This document shows, in pieces, positions 35,624 to 44,234 of a stretch of 64,000 nucleotides of DNA. Where the stretch lies: the NCBI GenBank assembly GCA_963714205.1, contig CAVQNQ010000002.1, forward strand, positions 682,001 to 746,000. Direction: 5' to 3'. The notes beneath the pieces are model-generated. The model made no database searches, had not been told where the DNA came from, and saw nothing but the letters and a program-made list of their open reading frames with translations. Origin of the DNA: CAVQNQ01 sp963714205. Its GTDB lineage: Bacteria; Acidobacteriota; Terriglobia; Bryobacterales; Bryobacteraceae. How positions within the stretch are numbered: position 1 is the stretch's first letter; each line of letters begins with the position of its first letter. The position numbers were made by a program, and so were the translations under genes.

Positions 35624-36631
35624 ATGCCCGAGGTGAACCGGCAGATCGTGCTGGCTTCTCGTCCGGTAGGAATGCCCAAGGAGTCCGATTTCCGTCTGGT
35701 GGTCTCCCCCATTCCCAAGCCGGCCTCGGGAGAGGTGTTGGTTCGGGCACAGTTCCTCTCGGTAGATCCGTACATGCGCGGCCGGATCAATGGCCGTTCC
35801 GGCTACGCTCGGCCCGTGCAGGTGGGCGAGGTCATGGTGGGATCGGTGGCCGGCGAGGTGATCGAATCCAACGATCCGCGGCTGAGCGTGGGCGATCCCA
35901 TCGAGGGCAATCTCGGCTGGCAGGAATATGCCGTGGCCCCGGCCAAGGCGCTGCGAAAGCTGGACCCCGCCGTAGCGCCGATTTCCAGTTCGCTCTACGT
36001 GCTGGGGATGCCCGGCCTGACCGCCTACTTCGGTCTGCTGGATATCTGCCGCCCGCAGCCCGGCGAAACGGTGGTGGTTTCCGCGGCCGCTGGCGCGGTG
36101 GGCTCGCTGGTGGGCCAGATCGCCAAAATCAAGCGCTGCCGCGCGGTGGGCCTCGCGGGGAGCAATGAGAAGGTCCACTTCATCACGCGCGAGCTGGGCT
36201 TCGATGCCGGCTTCAATTACAAAGAGACGCCTGACTACGGGGCCAGGCTGAAGGAACTCTGCCCCAACGGCATCGACGTGTACTTCGATAACGTGGGCGG
36301 CGCCATTACCGATGCCGTCATCCAGCTCATCAACACGCGCGCCCGTATCGCGGTCTGCGGCCAGATCTCGCAGTACAACCAGGTGGAGCCGGAGATGGGC
36401 CCGCGCTGGCTGGGCCAGCTCATCAACAAGCAGGCCAAGGTCGAGGGCTTCCTGGTGCACCAGTTCGCGGACCGCTACGAAGAGGGCTACCGCCAGTTGG
36501 GCGCGTGGGTCCGCGAGAAGCGGATCAAGTACCGCGAGGACGTGATCGAGGGCCTGGAGAAGGCGCCTAAGGCTTTCATCTCGATCCTCGAAGGCCGGAA
36601 CATCGGCAAACAACTGGTGAAAGTGGCCTAG
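35624..36631 (+). CDS. NADP-dependent MDR oxidoreductase (CurA / leukotriene B4 dehydrogenase type)
   Basis: 335 aa, zinc-free medium-chain reductase. SVDPYMRGRIN, VGEVMVGSVAGEVIES, LGMPGLTAYFGLLDICRPQPGETVVVSAAAGAVGS and FDNVGGAITDAV are the family blocks; AAAGAVGS is the nucleotide-binding loop. Such enzymes reduce the double bond of alpha,beta-unsaturated ketones. Single gene, separated by 86 bases from the epimerase gene and ending 18 bases before the convergent response-regulator gene. Confidence 0.92.
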   Translation: MPEVNRQIVLASRPVGMPKESDFRLVVSPIPKPASGEVLVRAQFLSVDPYMRGRINGRSGYARPVQVGEVMVGSVAGEVIESNDPRLSVGDPIEGNLGWQEYAVAPAKALRKLDPAVAPISSSLYVLGMPGLTAYFGLLDICRPQPGETVVVSAAAGAVGSLVGQIAKIKRCRAVGLAGSNEKVHFITRELGFDAGFNYKETPDYGARLKELCPNGIDVYFDNVGGAITDAVIQLINTRARIAVCGQISQYNQVEPEMGPRWLGQLINKQAKVEGFLVHQFADRYEEGYRQLGAWVREKRIKYREDVIEGLEKAPKAFISILEGRNIGKQLVKVA

Positions 36632-36649
36632 CAAGAGACGCGGTGCCCG

Positions 36650-37066
36650 CTACCAGCGCGCCTCCTGGATCGCCTTTTCGACCACGCGCAGCAGGCTCGC
36701 TACGCTGAACGGCTTGGGCAGCAGGGTAAACCCCTTGTGGGTGACGAACCGCTGCACCAGGTCGGCGTCGTGGAAGCCGGAGATGAACAGGACCTGGAGA
36801 TCCGGCTGCCTGGCCCGCAGGCGTTCGGCTACCACCGGCCCGGTGAGATCGGGCATAATCACATCCGTCAGCAGCAGGCGAATGCGCTTCTGGCTGTTCT
36901 CGTATACCTGGATGGCATTCCAGCCGCCGTCCGCCAGCAGAACATCGTATCCCGCCGAACGCAGCGCGGTGCCCAGGAGACGCAGCACGGCGTGATCGTC
37001 GTCCACCGCCAAAATGGTGGGCGGCGACAGGCCAGGCGTTGGTCGGAGCAGGGCGGACATATTCAA
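36650..37066 (-). CDS. Stand-alone response regulator receiver protein
   Basis: 138 aa, one receiver domain and no output domain. ILAVDDDH supplies the acidic pair, LLTDVIMPDLTGP the phospho-accepting Asp, LFISGF the switch residue and LLPKPFS the conserved Lys. Proteins of this kind act as phosphorelay intermediates or bind a partner. No histidine kinase gene is in the window, so its partner is unknown. A 169-base gap separates it from the ACT-domain gene upstream on the same strand. Confidence 0.92.
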   Translation of the reverse strand: MNMSALLRPTPGLSPPTILAVDDDHAVLRLLGTALRSAGYDVLLADGGWNAIQVYENSQKRIRLLLTDVIMPDLTGPVVAERLRARQPDLQVLFISGFHDADLVQRFVTHKGFTLLPKPFSVASLLRVVEKAIQEARW

Positions 37067-37235
37067 ACCCAGTGCGGAGGCTGCAGCGTCGGCGAAGGCC
37101 GCGGAACGGGGCGTGTTGAGATTGCCCCCCGCTTTGGTTACCCCATTATAGAGGTCTTCATGGCGTTGGAGCTATAACCAAGCGGCAAAAAGCTCCAAAG
37201 AGCCAGCGCGGCGATGAACAGAGAGATCGGACGTG

Positions 37236-37892
37236 CTAGAAGACCCGCCGCTTGAGGCGTTCCACGGTGAATTTGGCGGTGTCCGCGACGGCCATCACGG
37301 CCATCACACCGGCTTGCACGGGATCTGTAACCACCAGATCGGCGGCGTCCGGAACGCTGCCGGCCATGTTGAGGCTGACTACCAGGAGGCCCGCCTGGCG
37401 GACTTCCCGCACGGCGGATTCGATCTCGCCTCCCATCAGCGATCCGGCCAGGACCAGGGCGCGCGCGCGGGGCAGGCGCGCCACCGCGCGCACGGCATCG
37501 GCCAGCTCGCGTTCGCCCACCAGGGGGATGGTGTCCACCGATATGTGCTCGCCGCGAATATTGTGGCGATCGGCCTCGGATACGGCTCCGATGGCCACCT
37601 GACCAACCTGGGCGCCGCCGCCCATGATGATGATCCGCTTGCCGTAAACCTTCTCAAAGGTCTCGACCACCTCGACTTGCCGGACAATATCGAGGTGGTG
37701 CAGATCTTCGAGCAGCGCTTCAAATCCGTCCGGGAGGGCTATTTCGAAGTATGTGCGGGCCACTTCGGGGCGGTTCTCGAGGATCTCGACCGACGCGATG
37801 TCCCCGTCGTGTTGCGCGATCACCCCGGTGAGGCGGTGGAGCACGCCGGTTCCGCCAGCGGCTTTCACCACCAGCCCAATGGTCTGTCCCAT
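37236..37892 (-). CDS. ACT-domain protein with a DUF5612-like C-terminal domain
   Basis: 218 aa. ATG 37892 with GGAG 9 bases upstream is chosen; the same frame stays open far upstream but that part is antisense to the next gene. The first 75 residues are an ACT domain (TIGLVVKAAGGTGVLHRLTGVIA, GDIASVEIL). The remaining part has IIIMGGGAQVGQVAIGAV, HNIRGEHISVDTIPLVGE and AVARLPRARALVLAGSLMGG, which I associate with the ACT/DUF5612 family known mainly from archaea. It probably binds a small ligand such as an amino acid; the role is unknown. Confidence 0.8.
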   Translation of the reverse strand: MGQTIGLVVKAAGGTGVLHRLTGVIAQHDGDIASVEILENRPEVARTYFEIALPDGFEALLEDLHHLDIVRQVEVVETFEKVYGKRIIIMGGGAQVGQVAIGAVSEADRHNIRGEHISVDTIPLVGERELADAVRAVARLPRARALVLAGSLMGGEIESAVREVRQAGLLVVSLNMAGSVPDAADLVVTDPVQAGVMAVMAVADTAKFTVERLKRRVF

Positions 37893-37937
37893 TTCAGGAC
37901 TCCAGTGTAACGTGAGCCGGTTGATAAACTGAAGGAT

Positions 37938-40055
37938 ATGGTGCGTCCGGAGGCCGGCGCCGCGATTTTCGTGGAGCGCTTCTTCCAGTTTTCGGTGCTG
38001 GGGCTGGTTACCTGCGGTTACCTGGCAGTGGCCAGCTCGGGATACCTGGACGCGCCCACGCTGGTGCTGGCCGGGGCCGGGCTGCTGTTCCGGGGGCTGG
38101 TTCTCTGCGGCCTGGTGCGCATCGCGATTCCCGAGCGCGTGGCGACGGCCGCCACGCTGTTCTACTCGGCCTTCTTCGTGGCGGATTGTTTCGTGATCTC
38201 GAAGGCGATTCTGCCGGCCACGGTCCACCTGGTGTTTTTCATCGCTGTGGTGCGCATCCTGACGGCCCGCAGGCACCGCGACGATTTGACCATCGCGGCG
38301 GTGGCCTTCCTGGAACTGGTGGCGGCGGCCATTCTCTCGATCGGCCTGAGCTTCTTCGTGTGCCTGGCGGTGTATCTCGTGTTCGCCATGGCGGCGCTGA
38401 CCAGCGGGGAAATCCGGCGCTCGATCGGGAGATCTCCGGCTACGGCGCGCAGCGGTCTCCGGCGGTTCCATCCCCGGCTGGCGCTGCTTTCGGGGCTCAT
38501 CGCGGCGGGCATCCTGGGGCTTACGGCGGGGCTGTTCTTCATTCTGCCGCGCACCGCCGACGCGGCTTTCGCGCGGCTGCCCTGGCATCGCGTGCTGACA
38601 CCGGGTTATGCCAGCGAAGTGGTGCTGGGCGAGGTGGGCGGAATTGACACCAGCTCGCGACCGGTCATGCACGTGCGCCTGTTCAGCCGCGAGCCGTTGG
38701 CGGGTCTGAAGTGGCGCGGCGGGGTGCTCGAGGAATTCGACGGCAAGCGCTGGTACGACGGCAATCCGCGCCTCGAGATCATCCCCACCGAGAGCGGCCA
38801 CGTGGATCTGGCGACCCAGGAGCGCGCCGGAGTGCACGTGAACTACGACGTGCGGCTGGAGCCGCTTGACGATACCGCCTTATTCTTCGCGGGGACGCCG
38901 GAGAAGCTCGACCTGAACGCCGCTTCTATTTTCCGCACCAGCGCCGGCGCGTACCGTTTGGGGCGCTTGCCGGCGCGCACGTTCCAATATGCCGCCTACA
39001 GCCTGCTGGAAGAAGCTCCGGAAGTTTCGGCCGTGTACCCGGCCCCGGTGCTTCCGCTGGCGGAGCGCGAGCGGAACCTCGAATCGCCGGCCCTCGACCG
39101 GCGCATCCCGGAGCTGGCGCGCGCGATGACCGCCGGCGCGGCTACGGATCTGGAGCGCTCCCGCGCGCTGGAGCGCCGCCTGCGGGCCGGCTACACTTAT
39201 AGCCTGGAGACGCCCAAGCGCGAGCCGGCCGATCCGCTGGCTTATTTCCTGTTCACCAGCCGCAAAGGCTATTGCGAGTATTTCGCTTCGGCCATGGCGG
39301 TAATGCTGCGGAGCCTGGGAGTGCCGGCGCGCCTGGCCACCGGATTCCAGAGCGGCATTTACAATCCGCTGACCGAGTTGTGGCTGGTGCGCGCCTCCGA
39401 TGCGCATACCTGGGTGGAGGCCTGGATCGCAGGGCACGGATGGACCACGTTCGATCCTACGCCGCCCGACACCGGCCCGCCGGGTTTGAGCCTGGCGGCC
39501 AAGGTGGGGCTCTACCTGGACGCCGCGCAGACGTTCTGGCAAGAGTGGGTGGTGAGCTACGACGTCGGGCGGCAGGGTACCCTGGCGGACCGTCTCGAGC
39601 AGGGGGCGCGGCGCGCGGGCATCCGCTGGTATGACGCGCTCGCGGCGATCCAGGGAGAGTGGCGGGCCTACCATCCGGCCATCCCGGTTCGCGGGCTGGC
39701 GGAATGGGGAATCGCCGGATTGCTGGCGGCGGCGATCTGGCTCCTGGGACCGCGGCTGGCACGGCGGCTGCGCATCCGGCGGCGGGTGGAACGCGTGCGG
39801 CGAGGCGAGGCCTCGGTGGCCGATGCCACCCTGCTCTACGAGCGCATGCTGAAGGCCCTCAAGCGGCGGGGATACGATAAGCCCACCTGGTTTACGCCCG
39901 CGGAATTTGCCGCGGCCTTGCCACCGGCTGCGGCGGGTGACACGGTGCGGGAATTTACAACAGCCTACAACGCCCTGCGATTCGGCGGTCGCGGCGACGC
40001 GGCCCCGCGGCTTTCGAGTCTGCTGGACATCATCGAGCGGCGCGAGGCAAGGTAA
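37938..40055 (+). CDS. TgpA-like membrane transglutaminase-fold protein
   Basis: 705 aa. About six N-terminal membrane helices (residues 10-210) precede a periplasmic transglutaminase-like domain. The catalytic triad is visible: Cys in GYCEYFASAMAVMLRSLG (about 445), His in SDAHTWVEAW (about 490) and Asp in TTFDPTPPD. A further membrane helix near 585-610 (WGIAGLLAAAIWLLG) is followed by a C-terminal DUF4129-like domain. The order DUF3488-transglutaminase-DUF4129 is that of TgpA. Partners such as a MoxR ATPase or DUF58 protein are not adjacent here. It ends 6 bases before the convergent VOC gene. Confidence 0.92.
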   Translation: MVRPEAGAAIFVERFFQFSVLGLVTCGYLAVASSGYLDAPTLVLAGAGLLFRGLVLCGLVRIAIPERVATAATLFYSAFFVADCFVISKAILPATVHLVFFIAVVRILTARRHRDDLTIAAVAFLELVAAAILSIGLSFFVCLAVYLVFAMAALTSGEIRRSIGRSPATARSGLRRFHPRLALLSGLIAAGILGLTAGLFFILPRTADAAFARLPWHRVLTPGYASEVVLGEVGGIDTSSRPVMHVRLFSREPLAGLKWRGGVLEEFDGKRWYDGNPRLEIIPTESGHVDLATQERAGVHVNYDVRLEPLDDTALFFAGTPEKLDLNAASIFRTSAGAYRLGRLPARTFQYAAYSLLEEAPEVSAVYPAPVLPLAERERNLESPALDRRIPELARAMTAGAATDLERSRALERRLRAGYTYSLETPKREPADPLAYFLFTSRKGYCEYFASAMAVMLRSLGVPARLATGFQSGIYNPLTELWLVRASDAHTWVEAWIAGHGWTTFDPTPPDTGPPGLSLAAKVGLYLDAAQTFWQEWVVSYDVGRQGTLADRLEQGARRAGIRWYDALAAIQGEWRAYHPAIPVRGLAEWGIAGLLAAAIWLLGPRLARRLRIRRRVERVRRGEASVADATLLYERMLKALKRRGYDKPTWFTPAEFAAALPPAAAGDTVREFTTAYNALRFGGRGDAAPRLSSLLDIIERREAR

Positions 40056-40061
40056 AGCCGT

Positions 40062-40457
40062 TCAGGCTCCCGGCACTTCACTCATGATGGCCAGCAGGTT
40101 ACCATCCGGATCGCGGAAAAAAGCCATCCATAGATCGTGATCGGGCAGGCGAGCCACCAGGTGCGGGTCACGCTCGAAAGCCACGCCGCGGGCGGCGAGA
40201 GCTTGGAAGGCTTGCTGGATGTCCGGTATCCGGAAGTAGATTGCCGAACTCGAAGTCCCGGCGGACTCAGCGCCGCCGCTGAGCATCAGGCGCACGCCCG
40301 CGCAATCGAAGAAGCCCAGGTTGGGGGCCTGGAAGAGGAACGGCAATCCCAGGGCATCCCTGTAGAAGGCGATGGCGCGGTCGAGTGCGGTTACGCTGAT
40401 GGCGATCTGGCCAATAGCGGAAAGTGCCACGGGCGATGAAGTGGTAGCAGGTCCCAT
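40062..40457 (-). CDS. VOC (glyoxalase/bleomycin resistance) family protein
   Basis: 131 aa. ATG 40457, preceded by AGAGAGAGAT, is chosen because the VOC fold begins right after it (IGQIAISVTALDRAIAFYRDALGLPFLF); longer in-frame starts add unrelated sequence. The second half has AIYFRIPDIQQAF and MAFFRDPDGNLLAIM, where the terminal Glu/Asp/His metal ligands normally lie. One betaalphabetabetabeta pair, so a homodimer is expected. Substrate unknown. Confidence 0.88.
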   Translation of the reverse strand: MGPATTSSPVALSAIGQIAISVTALDRAIAFYRDALGLPFLFQAPNLGFFDCAGVRLMLSGGAESAGTSSSAIYFRIPDIQQAFQALAARGVAFERDPHLVARLPDHDLWMAFFRDPDGNLLAIMSEVPGA

Positions 40458-40781
40458 ATCTCTCTCTGGATCAAGCATACACGAGGTGAGGGAGATCCCC
40501 CGCGCGGAGCGGGCTAGGTGATACAAAAGCCCGAGGCAGACCGGGAGGGAGCCGGCCGGCGGGCAACCCCGCAAGTTCTCGAGCACGGCGTCCAGCACCT
40601 CGCGGCGTTCCTCGTCCAGAGTGGCGAGGATGCTGGCATGGATGGGTCTGTTGGCAACCACCGGTACGGCTTCCAAGGTGCTTATCGGCTGGGCCGCGCG
40701 GCTACTGAGAGCGGCGCCGGTACCGTGGTACCGCCATAAAGTTTTCCGGCTGCCCGCCGATAGAGATGAGGAGCCAACAGG
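40458..40781. other. Intergenic region before the flagellar motor genes
   Basis: 324 bases between the VOC gene start and flbD. Open frames run through it on both strands without recognised families or ribosome-binding sites. The only clear structure is the 16-base palindrome at 40718-40733. It probably contains the divergent promoters. Confidence 0.45.
40718..40733 (+). promoter_or_regulatory. 16-base palindrome upstream of flbD
   Basis: CGGTAC-CGTG-GTACCG, arms of six bases and a four-base centre, ending 48 bases before the flbD start. Position and symmetry suggest an operator for the flagellar motor genes. The protein that might bind it is not known. Confidence 0.3.
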
Positions 40782-41045
40782 ATGATCCGTCTGACGCGCC
40801 TCAACCAGCTACCCATGGTGCTCAATTCCGATCTGATCGAGCATATCGATGTCACACCAGACACCGTGATTACGCTGACCACGGGGCAGATCCTGCGAGT
40901 GCGCGAGACGGCCGAAGAAGTGATCCGCCGGATCGTCGGTTTCCGGCGGCGGATTTCCAGTCTGGAGAACGATCCCGCCTCTCTCGGCGGTCCCAATGAA
41001 ATCGAAGCGCGGGACCGCCAGGAGCGGGCCGCGGGGCGGGACTGA
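40782..41045 (+). CDS. flbD: FlbD-family flagellar protein
   Basis: 87 aa. MIRLTRLNQLPMVLNSDLIEHI and TPDTVITLTTGQ are the FlbD signature. The rest (RRIVGFRRRI and a charged tail) is typical in position. FlbD-type proteins are small and poorly understood and usually lie next to motA/motB in Firmicutes, Spirochaetes and Acidobacteriota, as here. GAGGAG lies about 9 bases before the ATG, and motA follows after 6 bases. Confidence 0.92.
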   Translation: MIRLTRLNQLPMVLNSDLIEHIDVTPDTVITLTTGQILRVRETAEEVIRRIVGFRRRISSLENDPASLGGPNEIEARDRQERAAGRD

Positions 41046-41051
41046 GACACG

Positions 41052-41954
41052 ATGGCCGACAGTTCGCAGGCACTGAAACCCATGGTCAAACCGGCTAACC
41101 GGCCGGCTCGCGGGAGACCTGATCTTTCCACTCTCGCGGGGATCGCAGTGGCGCTGGGGGGGATTCTGGGAGGTCTGATTCTGGAGAAAGGCCAGATCCA
41201 GGACATCGTCCAGATGACCGCCGCCCTGATTGTTCTGGGTGGGACGCTGGGCGCGGTTCTGGTGACCACGCCGCTCGCGGTGGTCCTGCGCGGCATCAAA
41301 GGTCTCGGGGGGATCTTCCTCGAACGCGGCAGCTCGGCGGATGCCACCATCGACGCGCTCATCGGATATGCCACCAAGGCCCGCAAGAACGGGATCGTGA
41401 GCATCGAGAAGGAAGCGGCGGCGATCGAGGATCCGTTCATGCGCAAGGCGCTGAACCTGGCGGTGGACGGCACGGACTTGCAGGAACTCCGCAAGATGAT
41501 GGATACGGACATCAGCTTGAGCGAGCAGTCCGCCGAGGCGGATGCCAGGGTATGGGAAGCCGCCGGAGGGTATGCCCCCACCATCGGGATCATCGGCGCG
41601 GTGTTGGGGCTGATCCAGGTGATGAAGCATCTGGAGGACATCAAGGAGGTCGGGCACGGCATTGCGGTGGCCTTCGTGGCAACGGTATATGGCGTGGGAT
41701 CGGCCAACATTCTGTTTCTGCCGGCGGCCAACAAGATGCGCGCGCACATCCGGCAGGGCACGATCCTGAAGGAAATGATCCTGGAGGGGGTTGTGGGGAT
41801 TGTGGAAGGCCTGAACCCGTCGTTGATCCGCATGAAGCTGGAAGCGTTTAACCCCAACCCCCGCAAACCCAAGAACGAGGGCGGCGCCAAACTGCTGCCG
41901 GGCGCCAAGCCGGCAGCCGTTAAGGCCCCGCCGGCCGCGGTGGCGGGAGGCTGA
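41052..41954 (+). CDS. motA: Flagellar motor stator protein MotA
   Basis: 300 aa. Four membrane helices, the first two at about residues 28-48 and 54-72 (DIVQMTAALIVLGGTLGAVLVTTP), a cytoplasmic loop rich in charged residues (EKEAAAIEDPFMRKAL, DTDISLSEQSAEADARVWEAAGGYAPTIG), then the pair GIIGAVLGLIQVM and FVATVYGVGSANILFLP. The Pro-containing GYAPTIGIIG stretch is the classical MotA motif. With MotB it forms the ion-conducting stator. An Ala/Pro/Lys-rich tail of about 35 residues follows the last domain. motB begins 32 bases downstream. Confidence 0.95.
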   Translation: MADSSQALKPMVKPANRPARGRPDLSTLAGIAVALGGILGGLILEKGQIQDIVQMTAALIVLGGTLGAVLVTTPLAVVLRGIKGLGGIFLERGSSADATIDALIGYATKARKNGIVSIEKEAAAIEDPFMRKALNLAVDGTDLQELRKMMDTDISLSEQSAEADARVWEAAGGYAPTIGIIGAVLGLIQVMKHLEDIKEVGHGIAVAFVATVYGVGSANILFLPAANKMRAHIRQGTILKEMILEGVVGIVEGLNPSLIRMKLEAFNPNPRKPKNEGGAKLLPGAKPAAVKAPPAAVAGG

Positions 41955-41986
41955 CCCGTGCGATTCATTGCGACCGGGAACACCAT

Positions 41987-42808
41987 ATGGCATTGAAGCG
42001 GGGCCGCGGGCCGGGCCATGAGAATCACGAGCGCTGGCTGGTCTCGTACGCCGATTTCATCACCCTTCTGTTCGCCTTCTTCGTGGTGATGTTCGCCTCC
42101 ACGCAGAGCGATAAGTCCAAAGCCAAAGCGGTCTCCGATTCGGTGCGCGAGGCTTTGGAGCACGGGCAGTTCACCTCGGCCGTCTCCACCATGCTGGGGC
42201 GCGGGCGGCACGAAGCTTCCGACCCGCTGCGGGATAAGCCACAGGTGGCGGGCAAGGAGAACATCCCCTTGCCCGCGGCGCCTCCGCCAATCCCCTTGGC
42301 CGATCTGCGCAAATCGAAAGCCAAGCTGGAAATGGGCCTCGGCACGGAACTGGGCAGCGGCAAGGTCCAGCTCAAGCTCGAGGGCCGCGGGCTGGTGATC
42401 AGCCTGCGCGAAGCCACTTTTTTCGCGTCCGGAGACGATGCCGTGCAGCCGGCCAGTTATCCGATCCTGGCTAAGGTTGCGGCGGTCATCGCCGAACTGC
42501 CCAATTCGGTGCGCCTGGAAGGCTACACGGATTCCAAGCCCATCCACACCTCGCGTTTTCGCAGCAACTGGGAGCTTTCGGCGGCCCGCAGCATCGCCGT
42601 CATGGAGCTGCTGAGGCAACGCTTTGGGGTGCCGGAGGAGCGCCTCGCCGTGGCGGGCTACGCCGAGAACGCGCCCACCGACACCAACGATACCGAGGAA
42701 GGGCGCGCACACAACCGGCGCGTGGACGTGGTGGTGCTGTCGGCGGAGGCGCAGAAGACCGAGCCGCAAGCGGCCGCGCCGCCGCCCAAGAGCCCGGGCA
42801 GCCGATAG
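41987..42808 (+). CDS. motB: Flagellar motor stator protein MotB
   Basis: 273 aa. One N-terminal membrane helix with WLVSYADFITLLFAFFVVMFAS, containing the essential stator Asp, and a periplasmic OmpA-type peptidoglycan-binding domain with VRLEGYTDSKPI, NWELSAARSIAVMELL, RLAVAGYAENAPTDTN and RAHNRRVDVVV. It anchors MotA to the cell wall and carries the ion path. Together with flbD and motA it indicates flagellar motility, although no structural flagellar genes are in the window. Confidence 0.95.
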   Translation: MALKRGRGPGHENHERWLVSYADFITLLFAFFVVMFASTQSDKSKAKAVSDSVREALEHGQFTSAVSTMLGRGRHEASDPLRDKPQVAGKENIPLPAAPPPIPLADLRKSKAKLEMGLGTELGSGKVQLKLEGRGLVISLREATFFASGDDAVQPASYPILAKVAAVIAELPNSVRLEGYTDSKPIHTSRFRSNWELSAARSIAVMELLRQRFGVPEERLAVAGYAENAPTDTNDTEEGRAHNRRVDVVVLSAEAQKTEPQAAAPPPKSPGSR

Positions 42809-42824
42809 GCGCGCAGGACTGTCT

Positions 42825-42932
42825 TTAGACCCAGGCGCTCAGCAGGCGGCCGCGCCCGCCTCCCACGCACAAGCCATCGGCGCGGTGGAGGGCCACCCCC
42901 AGGGCGGTCTTGCTGGGAACGTCTTCCCGCAC
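42825..42932 (-). pseudogene. Possible remnant of a TIGR00027-type methyltransferase N-terminus
   Basis: A 35-codon frame from GTG 42932 to TAA 42825-42827, starting 8 bases after the glycerate kinase stop. VPSKTALGVALHRA resembles the conserved first residues of TIGR00027-family methyltransferases (PSRTA-GVA-HRAAHQ), after which similarity stops. It could be a leftover of a deleted gene or a chance match; no ribosome-binding site is evident. Confidence 0.3.
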
Positions 42933-42940
42933 GGGCCCGG

Positions 42941-44224
42941 CTACCCGACCAGCACGATGCGCACGTCCATGACGTTGGTATTGGTCGGGCCGGTCATGAC
43001 CAGGTCCTTGAGCGGCTCGAAGTAGTGGTACGAGTCGTTGCCGTCAAGGTAGCGGAGAGCGTCGGGCTTGCGGCTGAGCGTATCTCCATCGGCAATGGCG
43101 CCCGCGGCGTCCGTGGGGCCGTCGGTGCCGTCCGTGCCGGCGCTGAACACCACCACGCCCGGCAAGCCGGCGATATCCAGGGCGGCGGCCAGCACGAACT
43201 CCTGGTTCCGGCCTCCCAAGCCTTGCCCTTTGAGCGTCACGGTGGTCTCGCCGCCGGTGATGATGCAGGCGGGCGGCTTGACCGGCTGTCCCGTTTTGCG
43301 TATCTCGCGGGCGATGGCGGCGTGCATGCGCGCCACGTCGCGCGTTTCGCCCTGAATCTCGCTCGAAAGCACCAGGGTGCGGAAGCCCATCTCGCGAGCG
43401 CGCTTCGCCGCCGCATCCAGGGCCAGCTCGCAGCTTCCCACGATGGTGTTGCGGACGCGCTTGAAAATGGGGTCGGCCGGCTTGGGAGTCTCGGGGATTT
43501 CGCCGCGGATGCCGGCTTCCAGGCGCTCGCGCACGGCCGCGGGCACGCGCGCCAGGATGCCGTAGCGCTCCAGGATGGCGACGGCGCCGGCGAAGGTGGA
43601 AGCATCCGGGGCGGTGGGTCCGGAGCCAATGACGTCCAGGTCGTCGCCGATGACGTCGGAGAGCATCAGAGCTTCCACGGTGGCCGGGAACGCCAGGCGT
43701 GCCAGCTGGCCGCCCTTGATGCGCGAGATGTGCTTGCGGATGGCATTGATCTCGTGAATGTTGGCGCCGCAGGCCAGCAGCAGCTTGGTGGTGGCCTGCT
43801 TCTCCTCCAGGGTGATGGGTTCGGCGGGCAGGGGCAGGAGGGCCGAACCGCCGCCGGAGATCAGGCAGATCACCAGGTCGTCCTTGCCGGCCTTTTCGGC
43901 GATGGCCGCGATCCGCGCCGCGCCATCCACGCCTTGCTGGTCGGGAACGGGATGCCCGCACTCGTTCAGCTCGATGCGCTTCAGCTTGGCGAGGTGGCCG
44001 TACTTGACGTTGATCAAGCCGCCGGTGATGCGCCGGCCGAGGACTTTCTCGGCCGCCTTGGCCATGGAAGCTCCGGCCTTACCGGCGCCGATGACGTAAA
44101 TATTCTGGAACCGCGAGGTGTCGCGGCTCTCGAGGTGGCGCGCGACGGCGCCAGCCGGGTCGGCCGCTTTCAGCGCGGCCTGAAAGATGTTGGATGCCTG
44201 TTTGCGAAGACGTTGGGTGCTCAT
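42941..44224 (-). CDS. Glycerate 2-kinase, GckA/MOFRL family
   Basis: 427 aa from ATG 44224; an in-frame upstream ATG lies inside aroK. IYVIGAGKAGASMAKAAE, CLISGGGSALLPLP, AIRKHISRIKGGQLA, MLSDVIGDDLDVIGSGPT and the MOFRL end GGRNQEFVLAAALDI and AGTDGTDGPTDAAGA are diagnostic. It phosphorylates D-glycerate to 2-phosphoglycerate in glycerate catabolism. It starts 10 bases after the aroK stop, in one unit with aroK and the SDR gene. Confidence 0.92.
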   Translation of the reverse strand: MSTQRLRKQASNIFQAALKAADPAGAVARHLESRDTSRFQNIYVIGAGKAGASMAKAAEKVLGRRITGGLINVKYGHLAKLKRIELNECGHPVPDQQGVDGAARIAAIAEKAGKDDLVICLISGGGSALLPLPAEPITLEEKQATTKLLLACGANIHEINAIRKHISRIKGGQLARLAFPATVEALMLSDVIGDDLDVIGSGPTAPDASTFAGAVAILERYGILARVPAAVRERLEAGIRGEIPETPKPADPIFKRVRNTIVGSCELALDAAAKRAREMGFRTLVLSSEIQGETRDVARMHAAIAREIRKTGQPVKPPACIITGGETTVTLKGQGLGGRNQEFVLAAALDIAGLPGVVVFSAGTDGTDGPTDAAGAIADGDTLSRKPDALRYLDGNDSYHYFEPLKDLVMTGPTNTNVMDVRIVLVG

Positions 44225-44234
44225 TGCGATTGGC

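Noticed and set aside
35381..36634. 417-codon minus-strand frame over the MDR oxidoreductase gene
   Set aside because: Shadow frame; no family features.
37893..38837. 315-residue N-terminal extension of the ACT-domain gene
   Set aside because: The extension is antisense to the transglutaminase gene and low in complexity; ATG 37892 has a ribosome-binding site and directly precedes the ACT domain.
40682..42769. 695-codon minus-strand frame over flbD-motA-motB
   Set aside because: Shadow frame opposite three recognised genes.
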